Assembly: GCA_965659415.1 (NCBI GenBank)
Contig: CBFHVA010000007.1
Coordinates: 75,759 to 139,758 of the forward strand
From: Phaeocystidibacter sp965659415
Lineage (GTDB): Bacteria > Bacteroidota > Bacteroidia > Flavobacteriales > Schleiferiaceae
Direction: 5' to 3'
Length of the DNA: 64,000 nt
Positions 57,165 through 64,000 of this stretch are shown here, one piece after another; positions within the stretch are counted from its first letter, which is position 1; the number at the start of each line of letters is the position of its first letter. The notes beneath the pieces are model-generated. The model did not search any database and had not been told where the DNA came from. It was given only the letters and a program-made list of their open reading frames with translations. Position numbers and translations under genes: made by a program.

Positions 57165-58979
57165 ATGCGACTTGGAAATAGCCTTCTTATTTTAGTACTC
57201 ACTGTGCTGCCCGTGCTGATGATGGGACAAAAACATGACCATGATGGGGACCAGGCTACACTTACGCACGCCATCATGCAACGCTCGGCCGTACAGTGGA
57301 ATGCCGGGTTTACCATTCAAGGTGATGCAATCAGTGAACTCCGTACACACCTGTATGCTAAACATCCTGAATGGATCGGGTCCACTATACAGTTCGAAGA
57401 GGTAATTGAAAGTCCGAAAGCGAAATACTACCATTTCTCTCAGTTTATTTTGGGACAACGCGTATTTGGAACTCAATTAGTCGCTCAGGTTAATCACCAG
57501 AAAGAAGTGGGTTTCATTTCAGGAAACTTCTACCCTACATCCTTAGCTGAAGGAACACCTGTAATGGAGAATGGTGACGCCATAAGTGCATCTGATTTCC
57601 TAACTCACCCTCAACGAGGTATATGGTTTTATGATGGGCAGCATTTGGTGCCTGCAATTCGTCAGGTTACCAATACAAATACAGAATTCAAGGAATACGT
57701 TTCAAACATCCAAGGTGTGATTCTGTGGGAGCGTGATTTGAATCTGTACAATACAGATACGACCGTTAATGTAAAGGTGTTTGATCCAGACCCACTTACC
57801 ACATTGCGAGTTACTTATGGGGCTCCTTATGCTGATGGCAACGATGGCAATACCGCAAATTTAGACCCTCAACGATTTGACCGAACCGTAACTGCGAATT
57901 ACAATAACGGGATCTTCACCCTTACGAATAGTTACGTGCACATTCGCGACTTCGACGCTCCTACGTTTGCACCTGCTTCGGAATCATCACCAAATTTCAA
58001 CTACTCGCGATCCGACAATCGTTTTGAGCAGGCAAATGCGTTCTATCACCTTACCGAGTATCAGTATTATATGCAAAGCATTGGTTTCAACTTGGTGAAT
58101 TACCGCATAGATGTGGATGCCAATGCTTGGTCAGGAGCAGATCAGTCCTCTTTCAGTCGCGGTACAAACCCACCGAGCTTGCGCTTTGGAGAAGGTGGTG
58201 TAGATGATGCTGAAGATGCCGATGTGATACTTCATGAATACGGACATGCTATGAGTCATAGCGCAAGTCCGAATTCAAATTTTGGAACGGAGCGTCAATG
58301 TATTGATGAAGCTTTCGGCGACTACGTTGCGGCTAGTTACAGCCGCGGGGTAACTTCTTACGGTTACCAGCGCGTATTTTCTTGGGATGGACACAATGAG
58401 TTTTGGCCTGGACGATTTGCCCAGAACACCAACAATAAGAACTATCAGAACTTGTCGTTCAACAGCTTATATCAACATACCGATATCTGGTCATCTGCCC
58501 TGATGGAGATTTGGGGAAAGATTGGAAAAGAGAAGACAGACCGAGTGGTTTATGAAGGAGCGCATGGATTCGCGGGTAACATGAGCATGCCTCAAGCCGC
58601 TTTGCTGGTAGTAGCTGCCGACAGCCTTCAGCACAATGGGGCCAACGTTCAACCTATTTGGGAAGCCTTCGTAAACCACGGAATTCTTCCTGCTAATCCA
58701 ATCGGTGTGAATGAAATTGACGAAGGAGAAGAAGTACTCTTTTATAACACCCAAGCATTTGCAAGAGGCGGTGAAGTTCAAGTACACCTCGATTCTAGAA
58801 AAGAGTATCGCTATCGTTTAGTGGATATGACAGGAAGAATCATAAGCGCTGGAAGCATTGAGAATCAGGCGGAAACATGGACTTACTCCGGCTCTGGTCT
58901 GAGATCAGGAGCCTATGTATTGGTGCTAACTGATAACTCAGGCTCAATCTTTAGTCAAAAGCTTACTCGCCTCCGTTAA
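57165..58979 (+). CDS. Secreted M36-like metallopeptidase with T9SS C-terminal domain
   Basis: 604 residues from the ATG at 57165: signal peptide (MRLGNSLLILVLTVLPVLMMGQ), an FTP-like propeptide region (KYYHFSQFILGQRVFGTQLVAQVNH), a central domain, and a gluzincin catalytic site HEYGH (DVILHEYGHAMSH) with the third zinc ligand in DEAFGDYVAA. The last ~75 residues form a beta sandwich ending SGLRSGAYVLVLTDNSG...QKLTRLR, a type A T9SS sorting domain for export across the outer membrane. It is probably an extracellular protease for protein utilisation. The ATG is used because it begins the signal peptide directly. The 3' end overlaps the convergent thioesterase by 17 bases. Confidence 0.87.
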   Translation: MRLGNSLLILVLTVLPVLMMGQKHDHDGDQATLTHAIMQRSAVQWNAGFTIQGDAISELRTHLYAKHPEWIGSTIQFEEVIESPKAKYYHFSQFILGQRVFGTQLVAQVNHQKEVGFISGNFYPTSLAEGTPVMENGDAISASDFLTHPQRGIWFYDGQHLVPAIRQVTNTNTEFKEYVSNIQGVILWERDLNLYNTDTTVNVKVFDPDPLTTLRVTYGAPYADGNDGNTANLDPQRFDRTVTANYNNGIFTLTNSYVHIRDFDAPTFAPASESSPNFNYSRSDNRFEQANAFYHLTEYQYYMQSIGFNLVNYRIDVDANAWSGADQSSFSRGTNPPSLRFGEGGVDDAEDADVILHEYGHAMSHSASPNSNFGTERQCIDEAFGDYVAASYSRGVTSYGYQRVFSWDGHNEFWPGRFAQNTNNKNYQNLSFNSLYQHTDIWSSALMEIWGKIGKEKTDRVVYEGAHGFAGNMSMPQAALLVVAADSLQHNGANVQPIWEAFVNHGILPANPIGVNEIDEGEEVLFYNTQAFARGGEVQVHLDSRKEYRYRLVDMTGRIISAGSIENQAETWTYSGSGLRSGAYVLVLTDNSGSIFSQKLTRLR

Positions 58980-59379
58980 AGTGAGCTTGGAATATTTCTA
59001 CAATAGACCTTGGCGCACGCTGAGGTCTTTTTGTTTTCATATCTACGAACACCAAGATTACCTTACCCGTATTCAGCACAACACCTTCACGATTTAAGAT
59101 TTCGTGTTCAAACGTAATCCGAGAGGATGGCATTTCTGATATAGTAGTTACAATAGTAAGCTCCTCATCATATGTAGCTGGACGCAGGTAATTGCATTCT
59201 AGCTTCACAACGGGTAACATGGTTCCGGCTTCTTCTAACTCTCTGTAGCTCATTCCCAATGAACGGAGTAATTCTACCCTGCCTACCTCATAATACTGGG
59301 CATAATTGCCATAATACACCACACCCATTTGGTCCGTTTCGCCGTAACGCACACGAACGGAGGTTTCAATCGTAACCAT
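58963..59379 (-). CDS. YbgC-like acyl-CoA thioesterase
   Basis: 138 residues with a hotdog fold. The motif VRYGETDQMGVVYYGNYAQYYEVGR carries the catalytic aspartate of 4-hydroxybenzoyl-CoA/YbgC-type thioesterases. It hydrolyses acyl-CoA thioesters; the chain length is unknown. It is convergent with the peptidase gene (17-base overlap) and divergent from dnaA across 222 bases. Confidence 0.9.
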   Translation of the reverse strand: MVTIETSVRVRYGETDQMGVVYYGNYAQYYEVGRVELLRSLGMSYRELEEAGTMLPVVKLECNYLRPATYDEELTIVTTISEMPSSRITFEHEILNREGVVLNTGKVILVFVDMKTKRPQRAPRSIVEIFQAHFNGGE

Positions 59380-59518
59380 ACTGTCTGATTATTAACAAGT
59401 TCCTCGGGAAACACTAGAATCGCGAAACCTTACTTGCGCCGAAAAGATTGGACTAAAAAACTTAAAAGTCAAGTGCATTTTAGCTTTTTTAATAACTTTT
59501 TTGTTCACACATTTGTCC

Positions 59519-59584
59519 ATGGAAGAACAAGCGAGTCATTTCCTGACTGAAGACAACGTTTGTTACCAAAAATTAATTTTCTAA
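59519..59584 (+). CDS. Possible 21-codon upstream ORF before dnaA
   Basis: The ATG at 59519 encodes MEEQASHFLTEDN and eight further residues, ending with TAA at 59582-59584, 17 bases before dnaA. A -7-like CACATTTG (one mismatch) ends 3 bases before this ATG. It may be a leader peptide or simply the untranslated leader of dnaA. A single weak DnaA-box-like TTGTTCACA lies at 59501-59509. Confidence 0.2.
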   Translation: MEEQASHFLTEDNVCYQKLIF

Positions 59585-59601
59585 CCACCTAATATCTATC
59601 G

Positions 59602-61035
59602 ATGGACAGAACCGCTGAAAGCGTCTGGAATGGTTGTCTGGAGTATATCCAAGACAATATTAATAGCCAAGCATTCAAGACGTGGTTCTTGCCTATCAAA
59701 CCACTAAAACTTCAGGGTGTAGTTTTAACTATTCAGGTTCCGAGCAAGTTCTTTTATGAATGGCTTGAAGAACACTACATCAAGTTGTTGAAATCGGCGA
59801 TTACTAGAGAGCTTGGAGACGATGCGAAATTGGTTTACAGCATTGTGATGGAGAACACATATGGTAACAGCAATCCACACACCGTTAAAATTCCTAGTAC
59901 GAACCGCGGCCCAATAAAGAATCCTAAAGTTTCTATGCCGGTAGAGATTGGAGGAAACGATGGAATTCGAAATCCATTCATCATTCCTGGGCTAAAAAAG
60001 GTTCACGTTGAATCACAACTCAATCCTAACTATATCTTTGAAAGTTTCATCGAGGGAGATTGTAACCGCCTGGCACGTTCAGCAGGCTTTGCCGTTTCCA
60101 ACAAGCCCGGAGGAACATCGTTCAATCCCCTTCTGATATACGGAGGGGTTGGTTTAGGCAAGACTCACCTTGCACATGCGATTGGTATTGAAATTAAAGA
60201 TCGTTATCCTGAGAAAACAGTACTCTACGTTTCCGCTGAAAAGTTTACGCAACAATTCATTGACTCTATCCGGAATAACACCAAGAACGACTTTGTGCAC
60301 TTCTATCAAATGATTGATGTGCTCCTCATTGATGATGTTCAAAGCTTTAGTGGGAAAGAGAAAACTCAGGACGTATTCTTCGAGATATTCAACCATCTGC
60401 ACCAGCATGGAAAGCAGGTTGTGCTCACTTCAGACAGAGCGCCTGTTGATCTTCAAGGCATGGAGCAACGCTTATTATCCCGCTTCAAATGGGGCTTGAG
60501 CGCCGACTTGCAAAAGCCTGATCTGGAAACGCGTATTGCAATATTGCGCAAGAAACTCTTTACGGATGGCATCGAGATGCCTGATGACGTGGTTGAGTAT
60601 CTGGCCTATTCCATCAATAGTAACGTACGAGAATTGGAAGGAGCCCTAATTTCTCTTCTCGCACAATCGAGTCTCAACAAGAAAAAGATTACCGTAGAGC
60701 TCGCGAAGCAGATGATCGATAAGTTTGTGAAGAACACTACTCGCGAGATTTCGATTGATTTTATTCAGAAGGTGGTTTGCGATTATTTCGATATGCCAAT
60801 GGAGCTTCTTAAATCGAAGACCCGTAAGCGCGAAATTGTTCAAGCCCGTCAGCTTACGATGTTCTTTGCCAAACAGCTTACGAAAAACTCATTAGCCACT
60901 ATTGGTGCACAGTGCGGAAATAAAGATCATGCTACTGTACTTCACGCTTGTAGAACAGTGAACAACCTGGCCGAAACTGATAAGCGATTTAGAACATACG
61001 TTGATGATTTGAAGAAGAAACTAACCTTAGCGTAA
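59602..61035 (+). CDS. dnaA: Chromosomal replication initiator DnaA
   Basis: 477 residues. Domain I (AESVWNGCLEYIQDNINSQAFKTWF), a short domain II, the AAA+ domain III with Walker A YGGVGLGKTHLAHAIG and Walker B VLLIDDVQSF, and domain IV with the DnaA-box-binding signature GNKDHATVLHACRTV are all present. It opens the replication origin. The upstream 222 bases hold only one imperfect DnaA box, so I do not call an origin. A strong terminator follows. Confidence 0.97.
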   Translation: MDRTAESVWNGCLEYIQDNINSQAFKTWFLPIKPLKLQGVVLTIQVPSKFFYEWLEEHYIKLLKSAITRELGDDAKLVYSIVMENTYGNSNPHTVKIPSTNRGPIKNPKVSMPVEIGGNDGIRNPFIIPGLKKVHVESQLNPNYIFESFIEGDCNRLARSAGFAVSNKPGGTSFNPLLIYGGVGLGKTHLAHAIGIEIKDRYPEKTVLYVSAEKFTQQFIDSIRNNTKNDFVHFYQMIDVLLIDDVQSFSGKEKTQDVFFEIFNHLHQHGKQVVLTSDRAPVDLQGMEQRLLSRFKWGLSADLQKPDLETRIAILRKKLFTDGIEMPDDVVEYLAYSINSNVRELEGALISLLAQSSLNKKKITVELAKQMIDKFVKNTTREISIDFIQKVVCDYFDMPMELLKSKTRKREIVQARQLTMFFAKQLTKNSLATIGAQCGNKDHATVLHACRTVNNLAETDKRFRTYVDDLKKKLTLA

Positions 61036-61059
61036 CTTTTCCAATCGATTTCAATACAC

Positions 61060-61088
61060 AGCCCCGTTCTTTGAATGGGGCTTTTTTT
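61060..61088 (+). terminator. Rho-independent terminator after dnaA
   Basis: AGCCCC (61060-61065) pairs with GGGGCT (61077-61082); the inner TTC/GAA also pairs. A run of seven T follows. It starts 25 bases past the dnaA stop codon. Confidence 0.92.
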
Positions 61089-61169
61089 GTCATATCCTTC
61101 CTACACAGTTGGGACACAGATTTACCTCGCTTTTCACTAACTTCCTCAGCATCAAATGAAGCTACCCTT

Positions 61170-61622
61170 ATGAAAGTTCTAATGGTTTGTTTAGGGAACA
61201 TTTGTCGTTCACCTATAGCAGAAGGAATACTTCGTGATAAGGCCAAAGGCACGAACATAGAAGTTGATTCTGCGGGTACTGCCACCTATCATATTGGTGA
61301 GAGCCCAGACCCTAGAGCCGTGCTCACAGCAAGACGTCACGACATTCACATTGACAAACTAAGAGGTCGGCAGTTTACCGTAGCCGATTTCGATGCATTT
61401 GACAAGATCTATGTGATGGATGAGTCGAATAAGAGGAATGTGCTCAAGCTTGCAAGAGACGAAAACGACATAGCTAAGGTATCCTTGCTTCTTGATGAGG
61501 CACCCAAGCTCCCTAAGGGCATGGAAGTTCCCGATCCCTATTATGGCGGAAATCAAGGGTTTGAAGATGTTTTTGAAATGATTTCAGCAGCTGCAGAGGA
61601 AATCGTAAAACAACATTCATGA
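61170..61622 (+). CDS. Low-molecular-weight protein-tyrosine phosphatase
   Basis: 150 residues from the ATG at 61170. The signature VCLGNICRSP gives Cys7 and Arg13 of CX5R. The general acid is in VPDPYYGG. The enzyme removes phosphate from protein tyrosines. No tyrosine kinase is nearby, so the target is unknown. The open frame starts upstream of the terminator of dnaA, but conserved sequence begins at 61170. It overlaps the methyltransferase gene by 4 bases (ATGA). Confidence 0.93.
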   Translation: MKVLMVCLGNICRSPIAEGILRDKAKGTNIEVDSAGTATYHIGESPDPRAVLTARRHDIHIDKLRGRQFTVADFDAFDKIYVMDESNKRNVLKLARDENDIAKVSLLLDEAPKLPKGMEVPDPYYGGNQGFEDVFEMISAAAEEIVKQHS

Positions 61623-62359
61623 TTGAAGAGAGCAATGAAATACCTTCAGCACCACTCTACCTGATACCTACTCGTATTGCAGACGTGGAACCCTTAGAGG
61701 TCCTCCCACTATCCATAAAGAAGGTGGTAGACTCCATTGATTACTTTGTAGTTGAAAGTGAGAAGAGCGCTCGAGAATTCATTCGTCGAGTGTACCCCTC
61801 TAAATCCCAGCCCAATCTCCATATCGAGGTTTACAATCATTATACCGATCCGAGTGAGATTCCCTCACTCCTTAAACATTGCATCGAAGGGTATCCTACC
61901 GGACTCATTGCCGATGAAGGTGCCCCTGCCCTTGCGGATCCAGGAGCTGATCTAATTCTTCACGCTCATCAAATGGGTATTCGTGTCATCCCACTCGTGG
62001 GTCCCTCCGCGGTTATGCTTGCATTGATCTCATCGGGCTTAAATGGCAATCAATTTTCATTTCACGGATTCTTGGCTCAACAGAGCTCAGTTCGGAAGAA
62101 GAATTTGAAGAGCATGGAGCGTCGGGCGCAGAAAGGGGAAACGCAAATATTCTTCGAATCCCCACTCGGAAATGAAGAATTACTTGATGACGTATTAGCG
62201 GTGTGTGAGAATGAAACGCTTCTATGCATTGCTTCGAACATAACAGCTCCCAGCGAGCAAATAACAACAAAGTCCATTCAAGAATGGAAGCACGTTAAAC
62301 CTTCACTCGATCGATTACCCACCGTGTTCTTGCTGGGCAGCTCATCTCCTCGAGCATAA
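61619..62359 (+). CDS. RsmI-like tetrapyrrole-methylase-fold methyltransferase
   Basis: 246 residues. The motifs LIADEGAPALADPGADLI and VIPLVGPSAVMLALISSGLNGNQFSFHGFL are those of RsmI, the 16S rRNA C1402 2'-O-methyltransferase. The N-terminus (LYLIPTRIADVEP) lacks the usual GTPIGN of true RsmI, as in the shorter second Bacteroidota paralogue. The exact target is therefore uncertain. It is coupled to the phosphatase gene. Confidence 0.85.
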   Translation: MIEESNEIPSAPLYLIPTRIADVEPLEVLPLSIKKVVDSIDYFVVESEKSAREFIRRVYPSKSQPNLHIEVYNHYTDPSEIPSLLKHCIEGYPTGLIADEGAPALADPGADLILHAHQMGIRVIPLVGPSAVMLALISSGLNGNQFSFHGFLAQQSSVRKKNLKSMERRAQKGETQIFFESPLGNEELLDDVLAVCENETLLCIASNITAPSEQITTKSIQEWKHVKPSLDRLPTVFLLGSSSPRA

Positions 62360-62373
62360 GGGTTCCGTTATCC

Positions 62374-62601
62374 ATGATCGATCCAAAGATTCTAACCAGC
62401 CTTGTTGAGAATACTATGCCCTTCGGCAAGTACAAAGGCCGATTGTTGGCAGATATTCCCGTTCATTATTTAGAATGGTTTGCTCGCGAAGGATTTCCCT
62501 CTGGCAAACTCGGCATGCAACTCGAGACTCTACTCGTTATCAAATCAAACGGGCTCGACCATATTCTCACCGAACTCAAGCGAAGCAAGTCTACGAAGTA
62601 A
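62374..62601 (+). CDS. DUF3820 family protein
   Basis: 75 residues. The phrase MPFGKYKGRLLADIPVHYLEWFAREGFPSGKLG is diagnostic for DUF3820, a small family also labelled quorum-sensing-regulated virulence factor on limited evidence. The function is unknown. It begins 14 bases after the methyltransferase and is probably cotranscribed. No signal peptide or cysteine motif. Confidence 0.85.
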   Translation: MIDPKILTSLVENTMPFGKYKGRLLADIPVHYLEWFAREGFPSGKLGMQLETLLVIKSNGLDHILTELKRSKSTK

Positions 62602-62628
62602 TGGGTTTTTCCGTGTCTGTATAAGTGC

Positions 62629-62636
62629 GACCTTTG
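62629..62636 (+). promoter_or_regulatory. GACCTTTG -7-like element 4 nt before mnmE
   Basis: One mismatch to TAnnTTTG. It ends four bases (CAGC) before the mnmE ATG, with a T-rich -33-like tract about 20 bases upstream. Confidence 0.45.
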
Positions 62637-62640
62637 CAGC

Positions 62641-64000
62641 ATGTCATACATCGAGGATACCATTTGTGCTTTAGCAACACCCCCTGGAATGGGCGCCATA
62701 AGCGTGATTCGATTAAGTGGTCCCAAGGCCATTGAAATAGCCAATTCCATCTATACCAGTCCGAATAAAAGTAAGTCGCTCCTCGATGCGAAAGGACAAA
62801 CCCTACATTTCGGTTCCATCCATGACGAGGGGGCCCTAGTAGATGAAGTCCTCATTTCGCTTTTCAGAGCCCCACATTCCTATACGGGTGAAGACGTAAT
62901 TGAAATCAATATTCATGGCTCCACCTTCATTCAACGGAAAATGATGGAACTGCTCATCCGTAAGGGAGCGAGAGCTGCTCGTGCGGGCGAATTTACCATG
63001 AGGGCTTTCGGCAATGGGAAAATGGACCTTTCACAAGCGGAAGCCGTTGGTGATCTCATTGCGAGCGAAAGTTCAGCTGCGCACCAAGTAGCCATGCATC
63101 AAATGAAAGGTGGTGTGCGACGCGAAGTTTCAAAGCTTCGGCAAGAGCTTATCGACTTCGCTTCCATGATTGAATTAGAACTCGACTTCGGAGAAGAGGA
63201 TGTGGAATTTGCTGATCGGAATCGACTTTTGGAACTGCTTGATACAGTTGGCATTACCGTTAACAAGCTCATTAGTTCCTTCACCTTAGGCAATGCTATT
63301 ATTGAAGGGATTCCCGTAGCGATTGTAGGCGCTCCCAATGCAGGAAAAAGCACTTTACTAAATGCCCTCCTGCAAGAAGAAAGAGCCATCGTGAGTGCCA
63401 TTGCAGGTACTACACGTGACACGGTAGAGGACGAAATTCATCTAGGCGGACTCACCTTCCGATTTATCGATACAGCTGGATTGCGCGAAGCTACCGATGA
63501 AATTGAACGCATCGGCATTGAACGCAGCTATGCAAAAATCGAACAAGCCAAAGTAGTTTTATACCTGTTTGATAGCTCTGCTGTCGAAAAGAATGAAGCA
63601 GAACGTCTTCAAGCTATTCGTGATAAGGCGGGTTCTAAACCCGTAATCGTAATCGCGAATAAGATTGACACACCCAATTCTTCGTCCTACAATCACCTCA
63701 CTGTTGATGTTGAACTTTCAGCCAAAGAAGGCAAGGGTCTTGATCGTCTTGAAGAACTATTACTCAGCACAGTCGAGCTCAAGGGTCTGAACAATAACGA
63801 CACGGTCATCACCAATGCGCGGCATTACGAAGCACTGTTGCGCACACAGGAAGACATCGACCGTATTAAGAATGGCCTGAACACCGGACTTAGTGGAGAT
63901 TTAGTGGCCTTCGATATCCGCCAGGCACTTGCCCACCTGGGGGAGATTACTGGGGAGATCACCACAGATGATCTGCTGGGGAATATTTTTGCGAATTTCT
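62641..64000 (+). CDS. mnmE: tRNA modification GTPase MnmE, last residues beyond window edge
   Basis: 453 codons are visible, starting MSYIEDTICALATPPGMGAISVIRLSGP. The N-terminal folate-binding domain, a helical domain and an inserted GTPase domain with GAPNAGKST, DTAG and NKID are all present. The sequence is cut at GNIFANF, just before the expected C-terminal cysteine motif (CIGK-like), so only a handful of residues are missing. With MnmG it modifies the wobble uridine of certain tRNAs. The start matches relatives and is 4 bases after a -7-like element. Confidence 0.95.
   Translation, partial: MSYIEDTICALATPPGMGAISVIRLSGPKAIEIANSIYTSPNKSKSLLDAKGQTLHFGSIHDEGALVDEVLISLFRAPHSYTGEDVIEINIHGSTFIQRKMMELLIRKGARAARAGEFTMRAFGNGKMDLSQAEAVGDLIASESSAAHQVAMHQMKGGVRREVSKLRQELIDFASMIELELDFGEEDVEFADRNRLLELLDTVGITVNKLISSFTLGNAIIEGIPVAIVGAPNAGKSTLLNALLQEERAIVSAIAGTTRDTVEDEIHLGGLTFRFIDTAGLREATDEIERIGIERSYAKIEQAKVVLYLFDSSAVEKNEAERLQAIRDKAGSKPVIVIANKIDTPNSSSYNHLTVDVELSAKEGKGLDRLEELLLSTVELKGLNNNDTVITNARHYEALLRTQEDIDRIKNGLNTGLSGDLVAFDIRQALAHLGEITGEITTDDLLGNIFANF

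Noticed and set aside
59380..59601. Replication origin upstream of dnaA
   Set aside because: Only one imperfect DnaA box (TTGTTCACA) was found. There is no cluster of TTATNCACA sites and no clear AT-rich unwinding repeat.
1..64000. tRNA, rRNA, CRISPR arrays, insertion sequences, riboswitches
   Set aside because: I scanned for cloverleaf landmarks, regular spaced repeats, transposase genes with terminal repeats and long structured leaders, and found none that hold up.

Overview
The window comes from a member of the Bacteroidota, most probably a marine or freshwater Flavobacteriales-type organism. The evidence is lineage-typical: a Bacteroidota omega-like RNA polymerase subunit, a DUF4835 protein, a secreted peptidase with a type IX secretion (T9SS) C-terminal sorting domain, a BatA-type double-membrane protein, almost no Shine-Dalgarno sequences, and many copies of the Bacteroidota -7 promoter element TAnnTTTG. 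I annotate 63 protein genes, two of them cut by the window edges (ssb on the left, mnmE on the right). I see no rRNA, tRNA, CRISPR array, prophage or insertion sequence. Packing is very tight: no gap between genes exceeds about 250 bases, and many neighbours overlap.

Layout. 1-3444: ssb, a small zinc-ribbon protein, an ACT-like protein and two oxidoreductases. 3521-10639: a DNA-damage cassette with a LexA-like S24 repressor, a catalytically complete Y-family polymerase with a clamp-binding motif, an SRAP (HMCES/YedK-like) protein, an error-prone DnaE2-type polymerase and a SplB-related radical SAM protein. 10636-20152: a lipoprotein, a CPXCG zinc protein, an ABC-F ATPase with a damaged second Walker A, a TPR protein, gyrA and clpC. 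20169-23921: pirin, an exonuclease/GIY-YIG fusion, a NUMOD4-HNH protein, DUF456 and a CoA-binding protein. 23920-27602: a MacB-like ABC transporter with a His-rich loop, two tandem Cys-motif periplasmic proteins and a hydrolase, resembling Zur-controlled zinc operons of proteobacteria. 27592-33156: a BatA/vWA protein, a dihydroorotase-like protein lacking key metal ligands, an MBL hydrolase and a conserved protein of unknown function.

33123-40191 is the most striking region. A CarH/LitR-type B12-binding MerR regulator is followed by an ECF sigma factor, crtI, crtB, idi, a pyruvoyl-tetrahydropterin synthase, folE, a small ORF and a photolyase, all on one strand. It reads as a light-response unit that joins carotenoid synthesis, pterin synthesis and DNA photorepair. 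The promoters of the regulator and of the sigma-led operon share the same architecture: a TAACTTTG -7 element flanked by GTTnAAC-like half sites exactly 21 bp apart. I propose this as the operator.

40289-64000 is mostly housekeeping: prfC, a Cys-less ArsC-fold protein, fabI, the recN/DUF4835/coaBC/rpoZ/bamD cluster, an lpxH-like phosphatase with a glycosyltransferase, dapA, ligA, prmC, ribD, an EamA transporter, a YigZ protein, the T9SS metallopeptidase, dnaA, a low-molecular-weight phosphatase, an RsmI-like methyltransferase and mnmE.

A window-wide pattern is that TAnnTTTG (or a one-base variant) lies exactly 4-5 bases before the start codon of nine genes on both strands. In this phylum that predicts leaderless mRNAs, and it also helped me choose several start codons.
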